From contig OW203763.1 in assembly GCA_934045905.1 (NCBI GenBank), positions 50,928,194 to 50,992,193 of the forward strand: a stretch of 64,000 nt of DNA, given 5' to 3'. The notes beneath the pieces are model-generated. The model did not search any database, was not told where the DNA came from, and saw only the letters and a program-made list of their open reading frames with translations. Made by a program: the position numbers and the translations under genes. This document shows, piece after piece, positions 9,998 through 20,394 of the stretch; position 1 is the first letter of the stretch; every line of letters begins with the position of its first letter. This stretch comes from Leuctra nigra (taxonomy: Eukaryota; Arthropoda; Insecta; Plecoptera; Leuctridae).

Positions 9998-12078
9998 CTA
10001 GTGGAGCGGTCGCTCCACCCAGCCAAGTCGTACTGTACACTCACTGTCACTCAACATACCGTAAATGCCTAATAAACCGAGGAGCAGACCAAACACTTTT
10101 ACTGTAAGCAACAACATGGCATTTTCGGCCTACTGGATCATAAAATTGGAAAATCTCACATTGTTGTAAAATATCTTAATTTCGAGCTATGGCCCACCCC
10201 ACCACATATACCAAATTTGGGAACAATAGGTTATGCCATTTGCGAGCTAGAGGGCCGTGAAAACAGTAAAATTACATCACTTTCATCTTCTTCTTCTTCT
10301 TCTTCTTCTTTAGATGATGATGATGATGATGATTCAGATATCAGGAAACACCGCTATCACCGCCACAGCCTAAACGGCTGAACTGATCGATCTGAAATTT
10401 TTACCACATGTGCACTTTTGGCGTCTGAGGTGCCTTTTTATAAAACCAACCGGAAGTCGCCATTTTGAAACCGGAAATGACGTCATATCTCGAAACCGGC
10501 TGAACCGATCGGAACGAAACTAGCGTCAAACTATTCGGACGGTCATATATATGAAAATACAATAGTCTAAACAGAAATGTACTATTACTGAAACCGGAAA
10601 TGACGTCATAAAAATGAAAAATCAGACTTTAATCACCTCTTACTACAATAACTACTTATTCACAAGGTTTATAATGATACAAAACTTTTATATAAACAAA
10701 TTCTACGTGGAGTGTTTTCAGCCACCATTTTGATAACCGGAAGTGATGCCATATCTCGAAAACGGCTCGACCGATTGGAACAAATCTTTCGCTTTTCTTC
10801 ATGGAATATCACTTTAAGCATATTTTGGTACCAAACACAACTTTTCTTAGTAACCAAATTGGAACTGGCTTACTTCTTAAAGGAATTAGTCATTGTTGTT
10901 TCGATATGTGTTACAAATTGTTTAAATAAACTAAAAAAAATTGTGATATCCCCATAAAAAACACTCCGTGTAAAAATACCAGCCAAGTCTCTTTAACTAT
11001 AAAAAAAAATAGAAGAAATCTAATAATTCAGCACTGAAAAGGAGTGATATCAAAAAAGGAGCCAAGTCAACGAATTTTCCAAATTTTAATCGTACCATTG
11101 AAATAAAAATATCAACCCCCGAGAAATACTTAAAAAAAGGTCTTGGCGCATCGTTTTTATAAAGACACTTTTCTATCCTAAAAGTATAGGAAGAACTCTA
11201 CAAGTATATTTTCCTGAGTAGGTATATCACATTCATTATCGACGAATCATACTACGTTTTTAATATAACTAGTACTCTTACCTACTGGCAGTTTTGGTAT
11301 TTTGTCAATATTCAGAGGAAATAAACGGATAAACGAATAACGAATAAACGGAAGCGGCCTAGTCTATTCGTTATTGCCACTATTTCTAGGGTCATATTAA
11401 TAGAAGACTTCTCAATATCGTGACTGAGGGAAATAGCGAAAGCGCTCATTACAAGAAGGCCGTCAATGAGATTTGTATAAGTGACTAGTGCACTGAGCCA
11501 TGCTGCTCAAATAATTACTGACTAGATTTTTATCTAAAGAAATACGTTATGTAATTTATGAATTTTTTTGGTATAAAATGTTAATTAATAGCAATTAATT
11601 ACACGGCGAGAAGGTTCAAAGTATAATGCTGTAGAAGGTATGTTGATGTACCCACAAAACTATAGGTACCTACCAATCACAAACACAACTGTTCTGTATT
11701 TATTGCTTGTAAGACAATGCTATGTTTCTTTGCGTACTTATATTTAAATTTAAAATATTTTACAGAATGTTCAATATTTAATTTGAAAGTTTTGTCCCAA
11801 TTTTTCTAGGCATTTCTGAACTACGTAGTATGTGAGTGGCATAAGCTTAAGAATAGAAAAATGTCTTTAAAAAAACGATGCGCCAAGTCCTTTTTTTAAG
11901 TATTTCTCGGGGGTTGATATTTTTATTTCAATGGTACGATTAAAATTTGGAAAATTCGTTGACTTGGCTCCTTTTTTGATATCACTCCTTTTCAGTGCTG
12001 AATTTTTAGATTTCTTCTATTTTTTTTTATAGTTAAAGAGACTTGGCTGGTATTTTTACACGGAGTGTTTTTTATGGG
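9998..12078 (+). mobile_element. family X copy X1
   Basis: Starts with the palindrome GTGGAGCGGTCGCTCCAC (10001-10018) after CTA. Then come CCAGCCAAGTCGTAC, the body phrase GCATTTTCGGCCTACTGGAT, GCGAGCTAGAGGGCCGTGAA, and a microsatellite of CTT then GAT units (about 10280-10332). Modules of GCCATTTTGAAACCGGAAATG followed by ACGTCAT occur at about 10457 and 10590. It ends in the giant hairpin at 10951-12078. No long ORF. Microsatellite length and module number vary between copies while the order is constant, which is why I treat it as one mobile unit. Confidence 0.75.
10951..12078. repeat. giant terminal hairpin of X1
   Basis: Left arm about 10951-11167 and right arm about 11861-12078 are nearly perfect reverse complements. 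Outermost: CCCATAAAAAACACTCCGTG against CACGGAGTGTTTTTTATGGG. Innermost: CTTGGCGCATCG against CGATGCGCCAAG. The loop of about 690 bp has no recognisable gene. Confidence 0.9.
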
Positions 12079-12773
12079 TACATTTTACAGTAAAAAATAT
12101 TCTACTTTAGGGGGGGTAGAGACAGATTTGTAACGTCCTTTTAGGTGGGGGGGGGGGGGTCTCGAAAAGTGTGACACAGCGTGACAGGGGGGTGGGGGGG
12201 GTGTCAAAATATCCCATTTTTAGCGTGACGTCCTTTATGCACAGCCCCTATAGTAGCTGGAGATATAATAATTTTCAAAATCTTACACTGCAACTGATAT
12301 ATTTTATTCAGGTGTACAGCAGATGCATTTCCCCATGCTAAAATTCCGTAAGCTAAAATAGACTCGACCAACGCTGAATATAGTAACTTCATGAGACTCA
12401 TCGGTAAAAAAGAACATAAATTATAAAAATTATAACTGCATAAGCGCAATCTGTTACATAAATTATTAATGTGATCACTCCAAGAGAAATGCCTATCAAT
12501 AATTAATCCTAGATACACATGTGAGTTCACTTCCTGAATTTTGGTTGAACACGTATTACACATCCCATTACCCAATGAATGCAAACACTGTACACTGTGG
12601 CATAAAATATCTACTGTTAAATTCTTATTAATGTTGGAGAACAGATATGAATAATTTTGGTTTTATCAGCATTAATTACTAATCCATTATCATGTGTCCA
12701 ACGTAGCAAAGTATTAAAATTATTTTGAAGTTCTATCTGTGCTTCATCTAAATTCCTATTTGCGGCTAATATT

Positions 12774-14659
12774 GTTGTTGTTGTCGCTGGCCCTCGAGCG
12801 ATGATGCCGACTCCGGTGTTATCATTTAGTGTGGTAGGGCCGCCTGTCTTGCGTGCCGTCTCTCATGGCTCCTAAGGCCACCAAGAGACTTGCAGACCCT
12901 ACCACATTCCCCGCACGGAAAGGCACCAGCAGCTACTGGTGCGCGGGGAGCCACGTTCCCTATCCCAGCGGTCACGTCCCTGACAATAGGCCGCCACATG
13001 TCACGCGAAGACGCCGCAGCCTCCCAGCCAAGTGGAGCGCCTCCCGTCCTCAAAGTTGCCGCCACGTGGTCCCTGAAGCGCTTCTTCTGTCCTCCATGAA
13101 GCCTCCGGCCCTCAGCCAATTCTCCATAGAGCAGTCTCTTCGGCATTCTGTGCTCTCCCATCCGAATGGTGTGACCGAGCCAGCGCAACTGAGCTGCAGC
13201 AACGAGCTGTTCCACCCGCCGGCACTTAGTCCTCTCCAACACTGTTACATTCGACACGAAGTCCGTCCAGTGGATCCTGAGAATTGAGCGCAGTGTTCGT
13301 TGCTGAAACTTCTCTAGCTGCCTCACCTGCCTCCTGTACAGGACCCAAGCCTCGCAGCCGTAGAGCAAGATAGGAAGTGTGACCGCCCTGTACACAGCAA
13401 TCTTAATGTCAGGGCGAATGTTGTGGTTGCCGAATACCCTGCGCCTTAACTTTGCCAGGGAAGCACTCGCATTACTAATTCGAAATGCAACTTCTTCATC
13501 CGCAGTGGCAGCCACAGTCACCTTGGAGCCGAGATAGGTGAAGCTATCAACCTGCTCCAGAACAATGCCGTCAACAGTTATGTCCATCAGACCTTGGCCG
13601 GGGCACGGAGCTGACAGAACCTTGGTCTTGCTTAAGTTTATTTGAAGGCCAAACTTCTTGTAGCAAAGAGAGAAAATCCCGAGCATGACTTGCAGCTCTT
13701 CAGGTGAGTGAGCTACAATTGCGCTGTCATCAGCATACTGAAGTTCCGAGATGAAAGTGCTAGAGGTGCGCGACCTTGCTCGGAGTCTGCTGAGTTGAAG
13801 GAAGCTGGCGTCAGTCCTGTAACGCACCTCCATGCCTCTCACAGTCAATTGCCGATCTACCAGCATCAACATTGCAGCAAGGAATACATTGAAGAGGACA
13901 GGGCCCAGAACACACCCCTGTCGCACACCCGAATTTGCAGGAAACGGGTCAGTCTCCATACCACCCGACAGCACAGTAGCCAAGTTACCCGTGTGTAGAC
14001 TCCGTATGATTGAAACAAGATTCTCGGGGACGCCAAACTTGAGTAGGATCTTGAAGGCTAGCTCTCTGTCTACTGAGTCGAATGCTTTGGAAACGTCGAC
14101 AAACGCAGCATGAAACCCACGGCCCTGCTCAACACATTTCTCCTGGAGCTGGCGCAACACGAAGATCATATCCATTGTGCTCCGGTGCCGACGAAAACCA
14201 GCCTGCGACTCGGGCAGCAAGCTGTCAATGTACGGCTCAATACGCTTAAGTATAATCTTTGCAAGCACCTTCCCAACAACGGAGAGTAAGGAGATTCCAC
14301 GGTAGTTACCGCACTCATCCCTGGGACCCTTCTTCTTGTAGATGTTGACAATTTGCATGTTACGAAAATCCTGCGGGACATCATCTTCACGCCAGACTTG
14401 CAGCATCAGCTCATGCACCTGCTCCAGCAGAGCTCCACCTCCTGCCTTTAACACTTCGGCGGGAATCCCATCCAGCCCCAGGAGCTTTGTTGTTCCTCGT
14501 TGACCTAACGGCGGCTGCCGTCTCACTGATGTCAGGTGGGCCTCCAAGATGTGCAACTACAGGATACTGAGGGATGCAGTTGACTACATCGGCGTCCGCA
14601 GTACTTGGCGCGTTGAGTAGCTCCCTGTAGTGCTCTTTCCAACGATCTAATATTACAAA
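12774..14659 (-). mobile_element. LINE-B insertion, 5'-truncated, with 11-bp target duplication
   Basis: Flanked by the direct repeat CGGCTAATATT at 12763-12773 and 14660-14670. The minus-strand 3' end is a short (AAC)n tail. It interrupts LINE-A inside the segment after motif C. The insert is 1886 bp and carries the ORF at 12826-14556 plus about 100 bp of further coding sequence upstream in another frame (RWKEHYRELLNAPSTADA). Confidence 0.88.
12826..14556 (-). CDS. LINE-B reverse transcriptase ORF with C-terminal C2H2 finger (5'-truncated)
   Basis: 576 codons. Landmarks in order: LDGIPAEVLKAGG (about residue 29); NYRGISLLSVVGKVLAKII (fingers); AFVDVSKAFDSVDRELAF (motif A, catalytic Asp); SGVRQGCVLGPVLFNVFLA (motif B); QYADDSAIVAHSPEEL (motif C, YADD); FTYLGSKV; LYGCEAWVLYRRQV (thumb side); RWLGHTIRM; and CGECGRVCKSLGGLRSHERR near the end, a CCHH zinc finger. 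The apurinic endonuclease expected upstream is missing, because the insertion is 5'-truncated. A frame shift just upstream of the ATG separates residues that fit the same domain (NNKAPG), so the annotated start is not the native one. Codon usage is much richer in GC than the surrounding DNA. Clade is not assigned. Confidence 0.85.
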   Translation of the reverse strand: MHILEAHLTSVRRQPPLGQRGTTKLLGLDGIPAEVLKAGGGALLEQVHELMLQVWREDDVPQDFRNMQIVNIYKKKGPRDECGNYRGISLLSVVGKVLAKIILKRIEPYIDSLLPESQAGFRRHRSTMDMIFVLRQLQEKCVEQGRGFHAAFVDVSKAFDSVDRELAFKILLKFGVPENLVSIIRSLHTGNLATVLSGGMETDPFPANSGVRQGCVLGPVLFNVFLAAMLMLVDRQLTVRGMEVRYRTDASFLQLSRLRARSRTSSTFISELQYADDSAIVAHSPEELQVMLGIFSLCYKKFGLQINLSKTKVLSAPCPGQGLMDITVDGIVLEQVDSFTYLGSKVTVAATADEEVAFRISNASASLAKLRRRVFGNHNIRPDIKIAVYRAVTLPILLYGCEAWVLYRRQVRQLEKFQQRTLRSILRIHWTDFVSNVTVLERTKCRRVEQLVAAAQLRWLGHTIRMGEHRMPKRLLYGELAEGRRLHGGQKKRFRDHVAATLRTGGAPLGWEAAASSRDMWRPIVRDVTAGIGNVAPRAPVAAGAFPCGECGRVCKSLGGLRSHERRHARQAALPH

Positions 14660-14911
14660 CGGCTAATATTACAGTATCATCAGCATACATGTACACTTTA
14701 CCTTTATGAAATAAATTGAAAACATGGTTAACATAAATAATATACAATAAGGGACCCAAATTTGAACCCTGCGGCACTCCGCTGAATAATTCTCTTGAGC
14801 AACTATATACATTTGAAATTTTTACTATGATTTTACGAGATTGTACATAACTACGAAACCAATTTTACAAAGAGCCACCAATACCTATGCAACTTAATGA
14901 ATCTATGAGTA

Positions 14912-15328
14912 TAGTTGAGTTTTTCTCTCTATACCTATTTGAAAGTTTCCATTGATTTCCACTCAGAATTTGCACAATGGAGCTTGACTAGGAACAAGTG
15001 TTTGTTTTGGCAGGTTGTAAATTTATAGAGATGAGCCAGGTATCAAGTTGGGGCAGGGAGGGCGATTTTTACAACTGTGCATTGATGCCAAATACCACAC
15101 ATTTGAGAGGTTTAGAAAGATGTCCTTCCCCTTTCCATATTTTAAGAAACATTTGGCCATATTTGACAACAGGGGAGTGTTGGGATTTGGAGATCATAAA
15201 ACACGGCCTGTAGCCGAGCATGTATCTTGTTAGAAAGTGTCATGTTTTTGAGCCATTGACAATGGATGAATGGCCTTTGACTGGATACCGCGTTTGCCGA
15301 TATAGGTATAGAGAGAAAAACTCCACTA
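14912..15328. mobile_element. 417-bp TA-flanked MITE inside LINE-A
   Basis: Inverted ends TAGTTGAGTTTTTCTCTCTA (left) and its complement with one change (right), about 27 bp, flanked by TA. It splits the LINE-A sequence just after motif A. The interior has no coding potential beyond short chance frames. TA target duplication fits Tc1/mariner-type mobilisation. Confidence 0.8.
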
Positions 15329-15470
15329 TATACTGTAGTTAATAGTATCAAAAGCTTTTGAAAAATCTATAAATAATGCAATTATGTGAAAATTTTCATT
15401 GAGTTTGCGCAATTTGCGCAATAAAATGTTTTCCCTTGCATTTAGATCAGGAGACAAAATATATGTTTAC

Positions 15471-15885
15471 GCCTGAAAAACATTGCTCTGACAGGCATAA
15501 AATAGACTAAACACTGTTGAATGGCGATCTTAATGGAAGGGGAGGAGGGGAGTTGGGTTTGTTTTGGAATGCAGAGGAAAGGCAGGTGCGTGCTTGTTAG
15601 AGCAAACAACAGCTGCTGGGAAGAGACTCCCCTCTCCCCTTTCTCAGAAGCAGGAAATTACTGTTTGTTTACAAGTTGGCAATGATTTTCATTCAAATAG
15701 CTCAGTTAGCTGGAAAACCAACATTTAGATGGATATCATGTATACAAACACACACTATTTTTCATCATTTACTGCTTCTTATACACGCATGCTAAGTGTT
15801 TTCTTAAAATAGACTTCTCAAAACAAGGGTGTAAACTTTAACAAAATTATAAAAATTAAAAACGACTTAAAAATAAATTTAAAAT
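15471..15885. other. decayed repeat, no gene
   Basis: Contains TCTTATACACGCAT near 15776, shared with 8851-9204, and a G-rich stretch (GGGGAGGAGGGG near 15540). No open frame. Confidence 0.35.
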
Positions 15886-16065
15886 CGAAATTAAAAAAAT
15901 TAAAAATAAAGCTTGGCGCATTGAATTTGCACCGACCATATTGTAGACTTCCTCTATCTTCTTCCTACTTTCTGTCTTTCTTCGGCTCCTATATCGTCAT
16001 CTTCTTTCTTATGTTGCCTTCTTCTTGACACAATGCGCCTAGCTTTATTTTTAATTTTTTCAATC
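15886..16065. repeat. 180-bp hairpin sharing the CTTGGCGCAT core of family X
   Basis: Left arm 15886-15923 and right arm about 16030-16065 are inverted copies: AAAATAAAGCTTGGCGCATTG against CAATGCGCCTAGCTTTATTTT. The core word resembles the innermost word of the family X hairpins (CTTGGCGCATCG), but the flanking sequence differs. Confidence 0.6.
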
Positions 16066-17382
16066 CGTGCTCTCTTTGGTCTAAGATATCACAATAGCTC
16101 CTACACTAAACCGGACTGCAGACAACATTTCATCAAACACAAAATTCTACCTAGCATATATATCTTAGAATCAATACTCGCAGTTAAATCACAAGTAGAA
16201 ATAACACACAACAGAGACATACATAACCACGACACTAGGAAAAAGGACAATATTCATCTAGATCGACACAGGACCCAATGCACACAAAAAAACTCTTTAT
16301 ACTTCAAAACAAAACTGTATAATACTTTGCCCAAAAAACTTAGATTAATAAACAAACATTCCGAGTTTAAAAAGTCACTCACACTGTTACTAGTAAATAA
16401 GGCTTATTATACTATAGAAGCCCCCCGACGGCTGCCACCTTATCGCGGTGGTGAAGTTTGTGTTGGCCAACGATCCATTGCAGCTACGCCGGCGAGCCGG
16501 CATGTGTAAGGGCTACCCATGCCGGACAGGTCAGTGGTGAGGTCCAGACAAAGAGCAGCCAGGGTCGGCCTAACCATGTCCTCCCTTGAATTTGCGGTCC
16601 CAATCGGGCCGGCTTTCCCCCTCGAGATGGTGTTCCCCCTGAAATCGGGTTCCGCCGGCCCGAATCCTCACACCCCCCGGTCCGTCCCCATTCCGGCCTG
16701 GCCTTCCCACCAGTGCTAGACTCCCCCGGATCGGGCCCGTTAGGTCAACCCCCTCCCAATGTCCTCCACTTGATTCAACAAAGTTTAAAGTAAAATAATT
16801 AATGTGCGCAATATAACCTCGTCGTTGACGCGCCGTTAAACCCTATTAATCAATCAATTCAAATACTATAGAAGAATTTATGCTAGACAAATTAGAATAA
16901 TAAAACTGTACACACCACCATAGAAATAACTGTTAGTAAGTAAGGTATATTTTTCGATAGATGAGTTCCTGCTAGACAAATAAAATTAAACATATTAGTA
17001 CCTACTTGAATATGTTTAATAATAACAACAATAATATTTCTAATTTCATTCTAATCTCTAATAATAATTTCTAATAATTTCTAATTTCATTTTTTTTTCT
17101 TTATATTGAATCTCGTGAATGTGAAATAATTTACTATGTAACTAGATTTTAAATATAACTGTAGCATGTATAGATGTTAATTTATTTTAATTTAATTGCA
17201 ACGTAATTATGTGTAATGTGTAATTATGTACTAGGTTACTAGATTTAGTTCGATGTAACCTTTCCACATACTCCACTGAATGGTGACAACCATAGGAGTC
17301 ATTTCATATGTATGTACCTCTTTAAAATGTACTAATTGATATAGAAAATAAAACTGAACTGAACTGAACTGAACTGAACTGA
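16063..17382 (+). pseudogene. LINE-C type, C-terminal fragment with (ACTGA)n tail
   Basis: Translates to RALFGLRYHNSSYTKPDC, RDIHNHDTRKKDNIH, KTKLYNTLPKKLR and VNKAYYTIE, closely matching the C-terminal end of the 719-codon LINE-C ORF (there LFGLKYKNNSFIKPDC and EKAYYSIDEFLND). It is split by a 442-bp insert at 16421-16862; after it the frame resumes as TIEEFMLDKLE and stop (16898-16900). The 3' end is a run of ACTGA units at 17352-17382 after AATAAA-like sequence. It is a 5'-truncated copy, unable to code for an active enzyme. Confidence 0.85.
16421..16862 (+). mobile_element. GC-rich retroposed insert with 12-bp target duplication
   Basis: Flanked by the direct repeat ATACTATAGAAG (16409-16420 and 16863-16874). 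Strongly GC-rich against AT-rich surroundings, beginning CCCCCCGACGGCTGCCACC and ending GACGCGCCGTTAAACCC followed by a TCAATCAAT-type tail. This 3' end style is seen in arthropod LINE 3' untranslated regions, so it is either a very short LINE copy or a SINE. Short frames inside (16519-16719) are not credible genes. Confidence 0.75.
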
Positions 17383-17687
17383 GAAAAGGCACGCTTCCAT
17401 AATTAACCAAAAACCAAATATTATGGTAGAAGTGCTGATCTAAGAATCGTCAGTGACAAATATGTTTGAACTATATAGAGATTCCCTCACATGAGAGCAT
17501 TGAGCTGAGTTATATTATTCTTGAATTTCAAATATTTCCTCCACTTCTAGGCGCCATTTTACCATTCAAATGGACCGGATTTCCGGCCGGCGGTGGGAAG
17601 CGAGTGCGACGAGTGAGAGAGTTCTCCCGCCAAAGCTCGTTCGCCATTATACGCACCAAGATTGAATTCATATTGAAGCAGATTAAA

Positions 17688-18845
17688 ATGATTTTCTTTC
17701 GCGGATCATTTCTCTCTAGCTACCAGCTCGACCAGATACAGAAACATCGGTACAATGTTGTGAGTACGAGCTTTGTTGATCCATGGATGCAGCCCTTGTG
17801 GAACGGGATTGTCACTCTTCTACCCATGTGGTTAGCACCTAACTTGATCACGAGCACTGGCTTGGTAATTAACATTGTCACTACTCTACTGCTGGTTTGG
17901 TACAGCTCTGATGCTAAAGAAGATGCTCCCCACTGGGCCTATGCTCTCAGTGCCCTGGGCTTGTTCCTCTACCAGACCCTGGATGCTATCGATGTCAAGC
18001 AGGCTCGACGCACCAACTCGTCATCGCCACTGGTTGAGCTGTTTGATCATGGCTGTGACTCAGTGTCTACGGTGTTCCTCGACATATCTGCGTGTATCAG
18101 TGTGAAGCTAGGATATTATCCCATCTTGATGTTCGTCCAGTGATTTGCTGTCCTGATTATATTCTACTGCTCCCACTGGAATACCTACATAAGCGGACCG
18201 ATGAAGTTCGGAAGATTTGATGCTACCGAAGCACAGATGTGTGTCATCGCAATCCAACTGGCGTCATCTGTATTTGGTCCAGACATCTGGGTAACTCCTA
18301 TCACAACACCATTGGGAAACATTACTTTAAATCTTTGCCTTTCCTTCGTGTTTATACTCTCGTATTCCGTGATCCTGATCAAGTTTTCTAAAAAATTGAC
18401 GGAGACCAGATTTGCCATTGATATTCCTGAAGAAGGTTACATGCCGAATCGCAGCGTTCTTTCACCAGCTTATCCGCTATTGTTGATCATCACTTTGGCT
18501 TGCATTATCCTCTGGGACAGTCCAACCGACGTCTATGGACATCACCCGGCATTGTACATCATCACTTTTGGCTTGGCCACTGCCAAGATCACCAGCCGTC
18601 TAATCGTGATGCACATGACCAAGGATCGTATGATGGTGTTTGGAAGCGAGTTCATGGGCCCTTGCATCCTACTCGTCAACCAAGCGTTGGAATGCACCGT
18701 GACGGATCATCAGGCACTCTGGATCTGCTTCGGCTGGGCCTTGACGGATCTTGCCATCTATTTGATCCAAGTCTGTGAAGAGATCTGCACACATCTCAAG
18801 ATTAGACTCTTCCTCATTGACACGCCGCCTGTGCCAATGGATTGA
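17688..18845 (+). pseudogene. choline/ethanolamine phosphotransferase-like retrocopy (CEPT1/CHPT1 family)
   Basis: Known role of the family: the last step of the Kennedy pathway, moving phosphocholine or phosphoethanolamine from its CDP form to diacylglycerol in ER or Golgi membranes. Seen: one frame of 386 codons, no introns, start at MIFFRGSFLSSYQL. It contains LAPNLITSTGLVINI, several hydrophobic helices and the signature D-x-x-x-A-R-x8-x-x3-D-x3-D at residues 102-124 (AIDVKQARR, PLVELFDHGCD). All acidic residues are present, but both signature glycines are valine (residues 103 and 116). Codon 152 (18141-18143) is TGA, and the same frame continues for 233 more codons to TGA at 18843. AATAAA lies at 19073-19078. 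Inference: a recent processed pseudogene, or a catalytically dead paralogue truncated at 151 residues. Total length is typical of the family. Confidence 0.85.
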
Positions 18846-20094
18846 TTCCGTTACACTACGCTTAATTATAAATAGTGTGTCATTTACTGAGAATACATAA
18901 TATGAACTTGTGTAGGTATGTATATTTGATTTTTAAATTTCTGTTCTTTTGGCATTAATTGTATAGGCAGTCTGCATTGCCGGGTTTGGTAACGTTTGTG
19001 CTTGTAATTAAAATAGTTTTTTGTTTAAATTGCCGACTGTATGTCACTGAACATTACTTGATTTTGATTTTGAATAAAAGAGTGAATGACAATTGTTGAA
19101 ATTATCTCTTATGAATTCTACCTAAGATAAACAAAAGTATCCCTAATTTTCTATGCTTTTATATGGTAAGTAAATAAGATCTCAATACATTGGCCTGAGA
19201 TGATATAGATAAACCAGCAGGATGATGTTTCTTGGGTTATTTATTTCTTATTTCTGAAAGTATTTTACATTTTTGTACTTGAATAAATTCTACAAGAAAC
19301 ATCGTTAAATATGTACCTAATTTCAAAAATTAAGTTACTACGTATCAAAACTCGATTAGCTTTGACAGCGTTGTCAGCTTTATGACACATTCTAAATGTA
19401 GGAGAGAAAAACCTACCTATCTTTACATTGAGGGAAGAATGGCAAGGGTATACATGTAGTTACGGGAGTTGACATCACAGCCGGTTGACGCAAGGTAAGA
19501 TAGATAAAATGTACTTACAATTCATCCATTTTCTCAAGAAACATCTATAAACAATTGAATTTCTCAAGTTAACCAAGAGCCAGAAGCCTTGGATATTCGT
19601 ACAATTTGTTGTACAAATGAACTCTGTCCAGTAAAATGTCATAGATATACATACATAAGAACAGTGATGGAACAGTGATGGAAAGATTACATAATATTAT
19701 ATACAAGGGTTGCAGCGTGAGTATGAAGCCACTGTCAGCACATACCTGGTGCCAATCAATGTCAGAAGATCTCTCAACCAATCTTTTGTCAGCAACTTAC
19801 TCAAAATAGCTCGGAATTAATACACAAAAAGCGCATATCAATATATTTACCCGATTCAGTGAAATTTTGGACACTTCATAAAATTTTTGTAGGTAGCGAA
19901 ATTGATGCACTTTTGTAAGAATGAATACATGGGTAATGTATAAAGCAACAACGTAACTTTAGCAAATTTACTCAATCAAAGTAGTGAATTTCTACCACCT
20001 GCCAAGCTGTAATGTTCACAGGATGCACAAATATCAGAGGGAGTCAATAATTTGAGGAAAATAAGGTTGATTAGAAAAACAAACGAATAAAAGT
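18846..20094. other. 3' flank of the retrocopy and intergenic DNA
   Basis: About 230 bp of probable 3' untranslated sequence up to the AATAAA at 19073, then AT-rich DNA with no recognised gene or repeat end. No clear poly-A tract or target duplication marks the end of the retrocopy. Confidence 0.5.
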
Positions 20095-20394
20095 ATAAAC
20101 AACGTTCCATTTTATTAGCAAATATTCTCACTAATGCACGAACACATAATTAAAGACAAGTCATACATAGGTATAAAATACAACTAGGTTCAGTACAAAT
20201 AACTGTGTTAGGTAAGTTATCATTCAACAAGTCTAGTTTTCAACTTTTTACAAATTTTTACACGTGAAAAATATTTTTTTCTAATTTACTATTAAATTAA
20301 GATGACAGTTCCACTGAAAAATAACAACATGAATGATGTCTGATAGAAATGAAATGAATGATGAACACATTGAGCTAAGTACCTACGCCGCAAT
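20095..20394 (-). other. probable 3' untranslated region of the 118-residue gene
   Basis: Follows the TGA stop at 20395-20397 on the minus strand. An AATAAA signal lies at 20111-20116 (minus strand), giving a 3' UTR of roughly 300 nt. No repeat is present inside it, unlike almost all the surroundings. Confidence 0.5.

Larger units (their letters stand above)
9793..12248. mobile_element. TA-flanked inverted-repeat element inside LINE-A, itself carrying family X copy X1
   Basis: Seen: both ends are near-identical inverted repeats of about 28 bp (GGGGCTGTGCATAAAGGACG, continuing TCACGCT), flanked by TA. G-rich runs follow inside each end (about 9826-9848 and 12147-12200), together with GTGTGACA on both sides. 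The outer element is only about 370 bp; the rest, about 9998-12078, is a family X insertion. Removing it restores the LINE-A order. Confidence 0.8.
9205..15470 (-). pseudogene. LINE-A, non-LTR retrotransposon split by three later insertions
   Basis: Seen, minus strand, 5' to 3': ILLRKLRKLNENFHIIALF and FIDFSKAFDTIN (reverse transcriptase motif A) at about 15440-15340; then VPQGSNLGPLLYIIYV and YMYADDTVI (motifs B and C) at about 14790-14690; then YLGLIIDRHFSWSDHI and YGILAWGNASA at 12520-12310; then KSQGKFRIPKCINKYG at about 9640 (C-terminal region); then a T-run at 9205-9220, the poly-A tail read from this strand. The pieces join in order when the inserts at 14912-15328, 12774-14659 and 9793-12248 are removed. 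The 5' part, including any endonuclease, is missing, and stops are present. Jockey/CR1-like by motif style; clade not certain. Confidence 0.8.

Noticed and set aside
16519..16719. 66-codon proline-rich frame
   Set aside because: Lies in the GC-rich retroposed insert; GC-rich DNA gives long frames by chance.
18141..18143. In-frame TGA in the phosphotransferase copy as a selenocysteine codon
   Set aside because: The related selenoprotein has its selenocysteine close to the C-terminus, not at codon 152 of 385. No clear SECIS-like fold was seen, and the two glycine changes point to decay.
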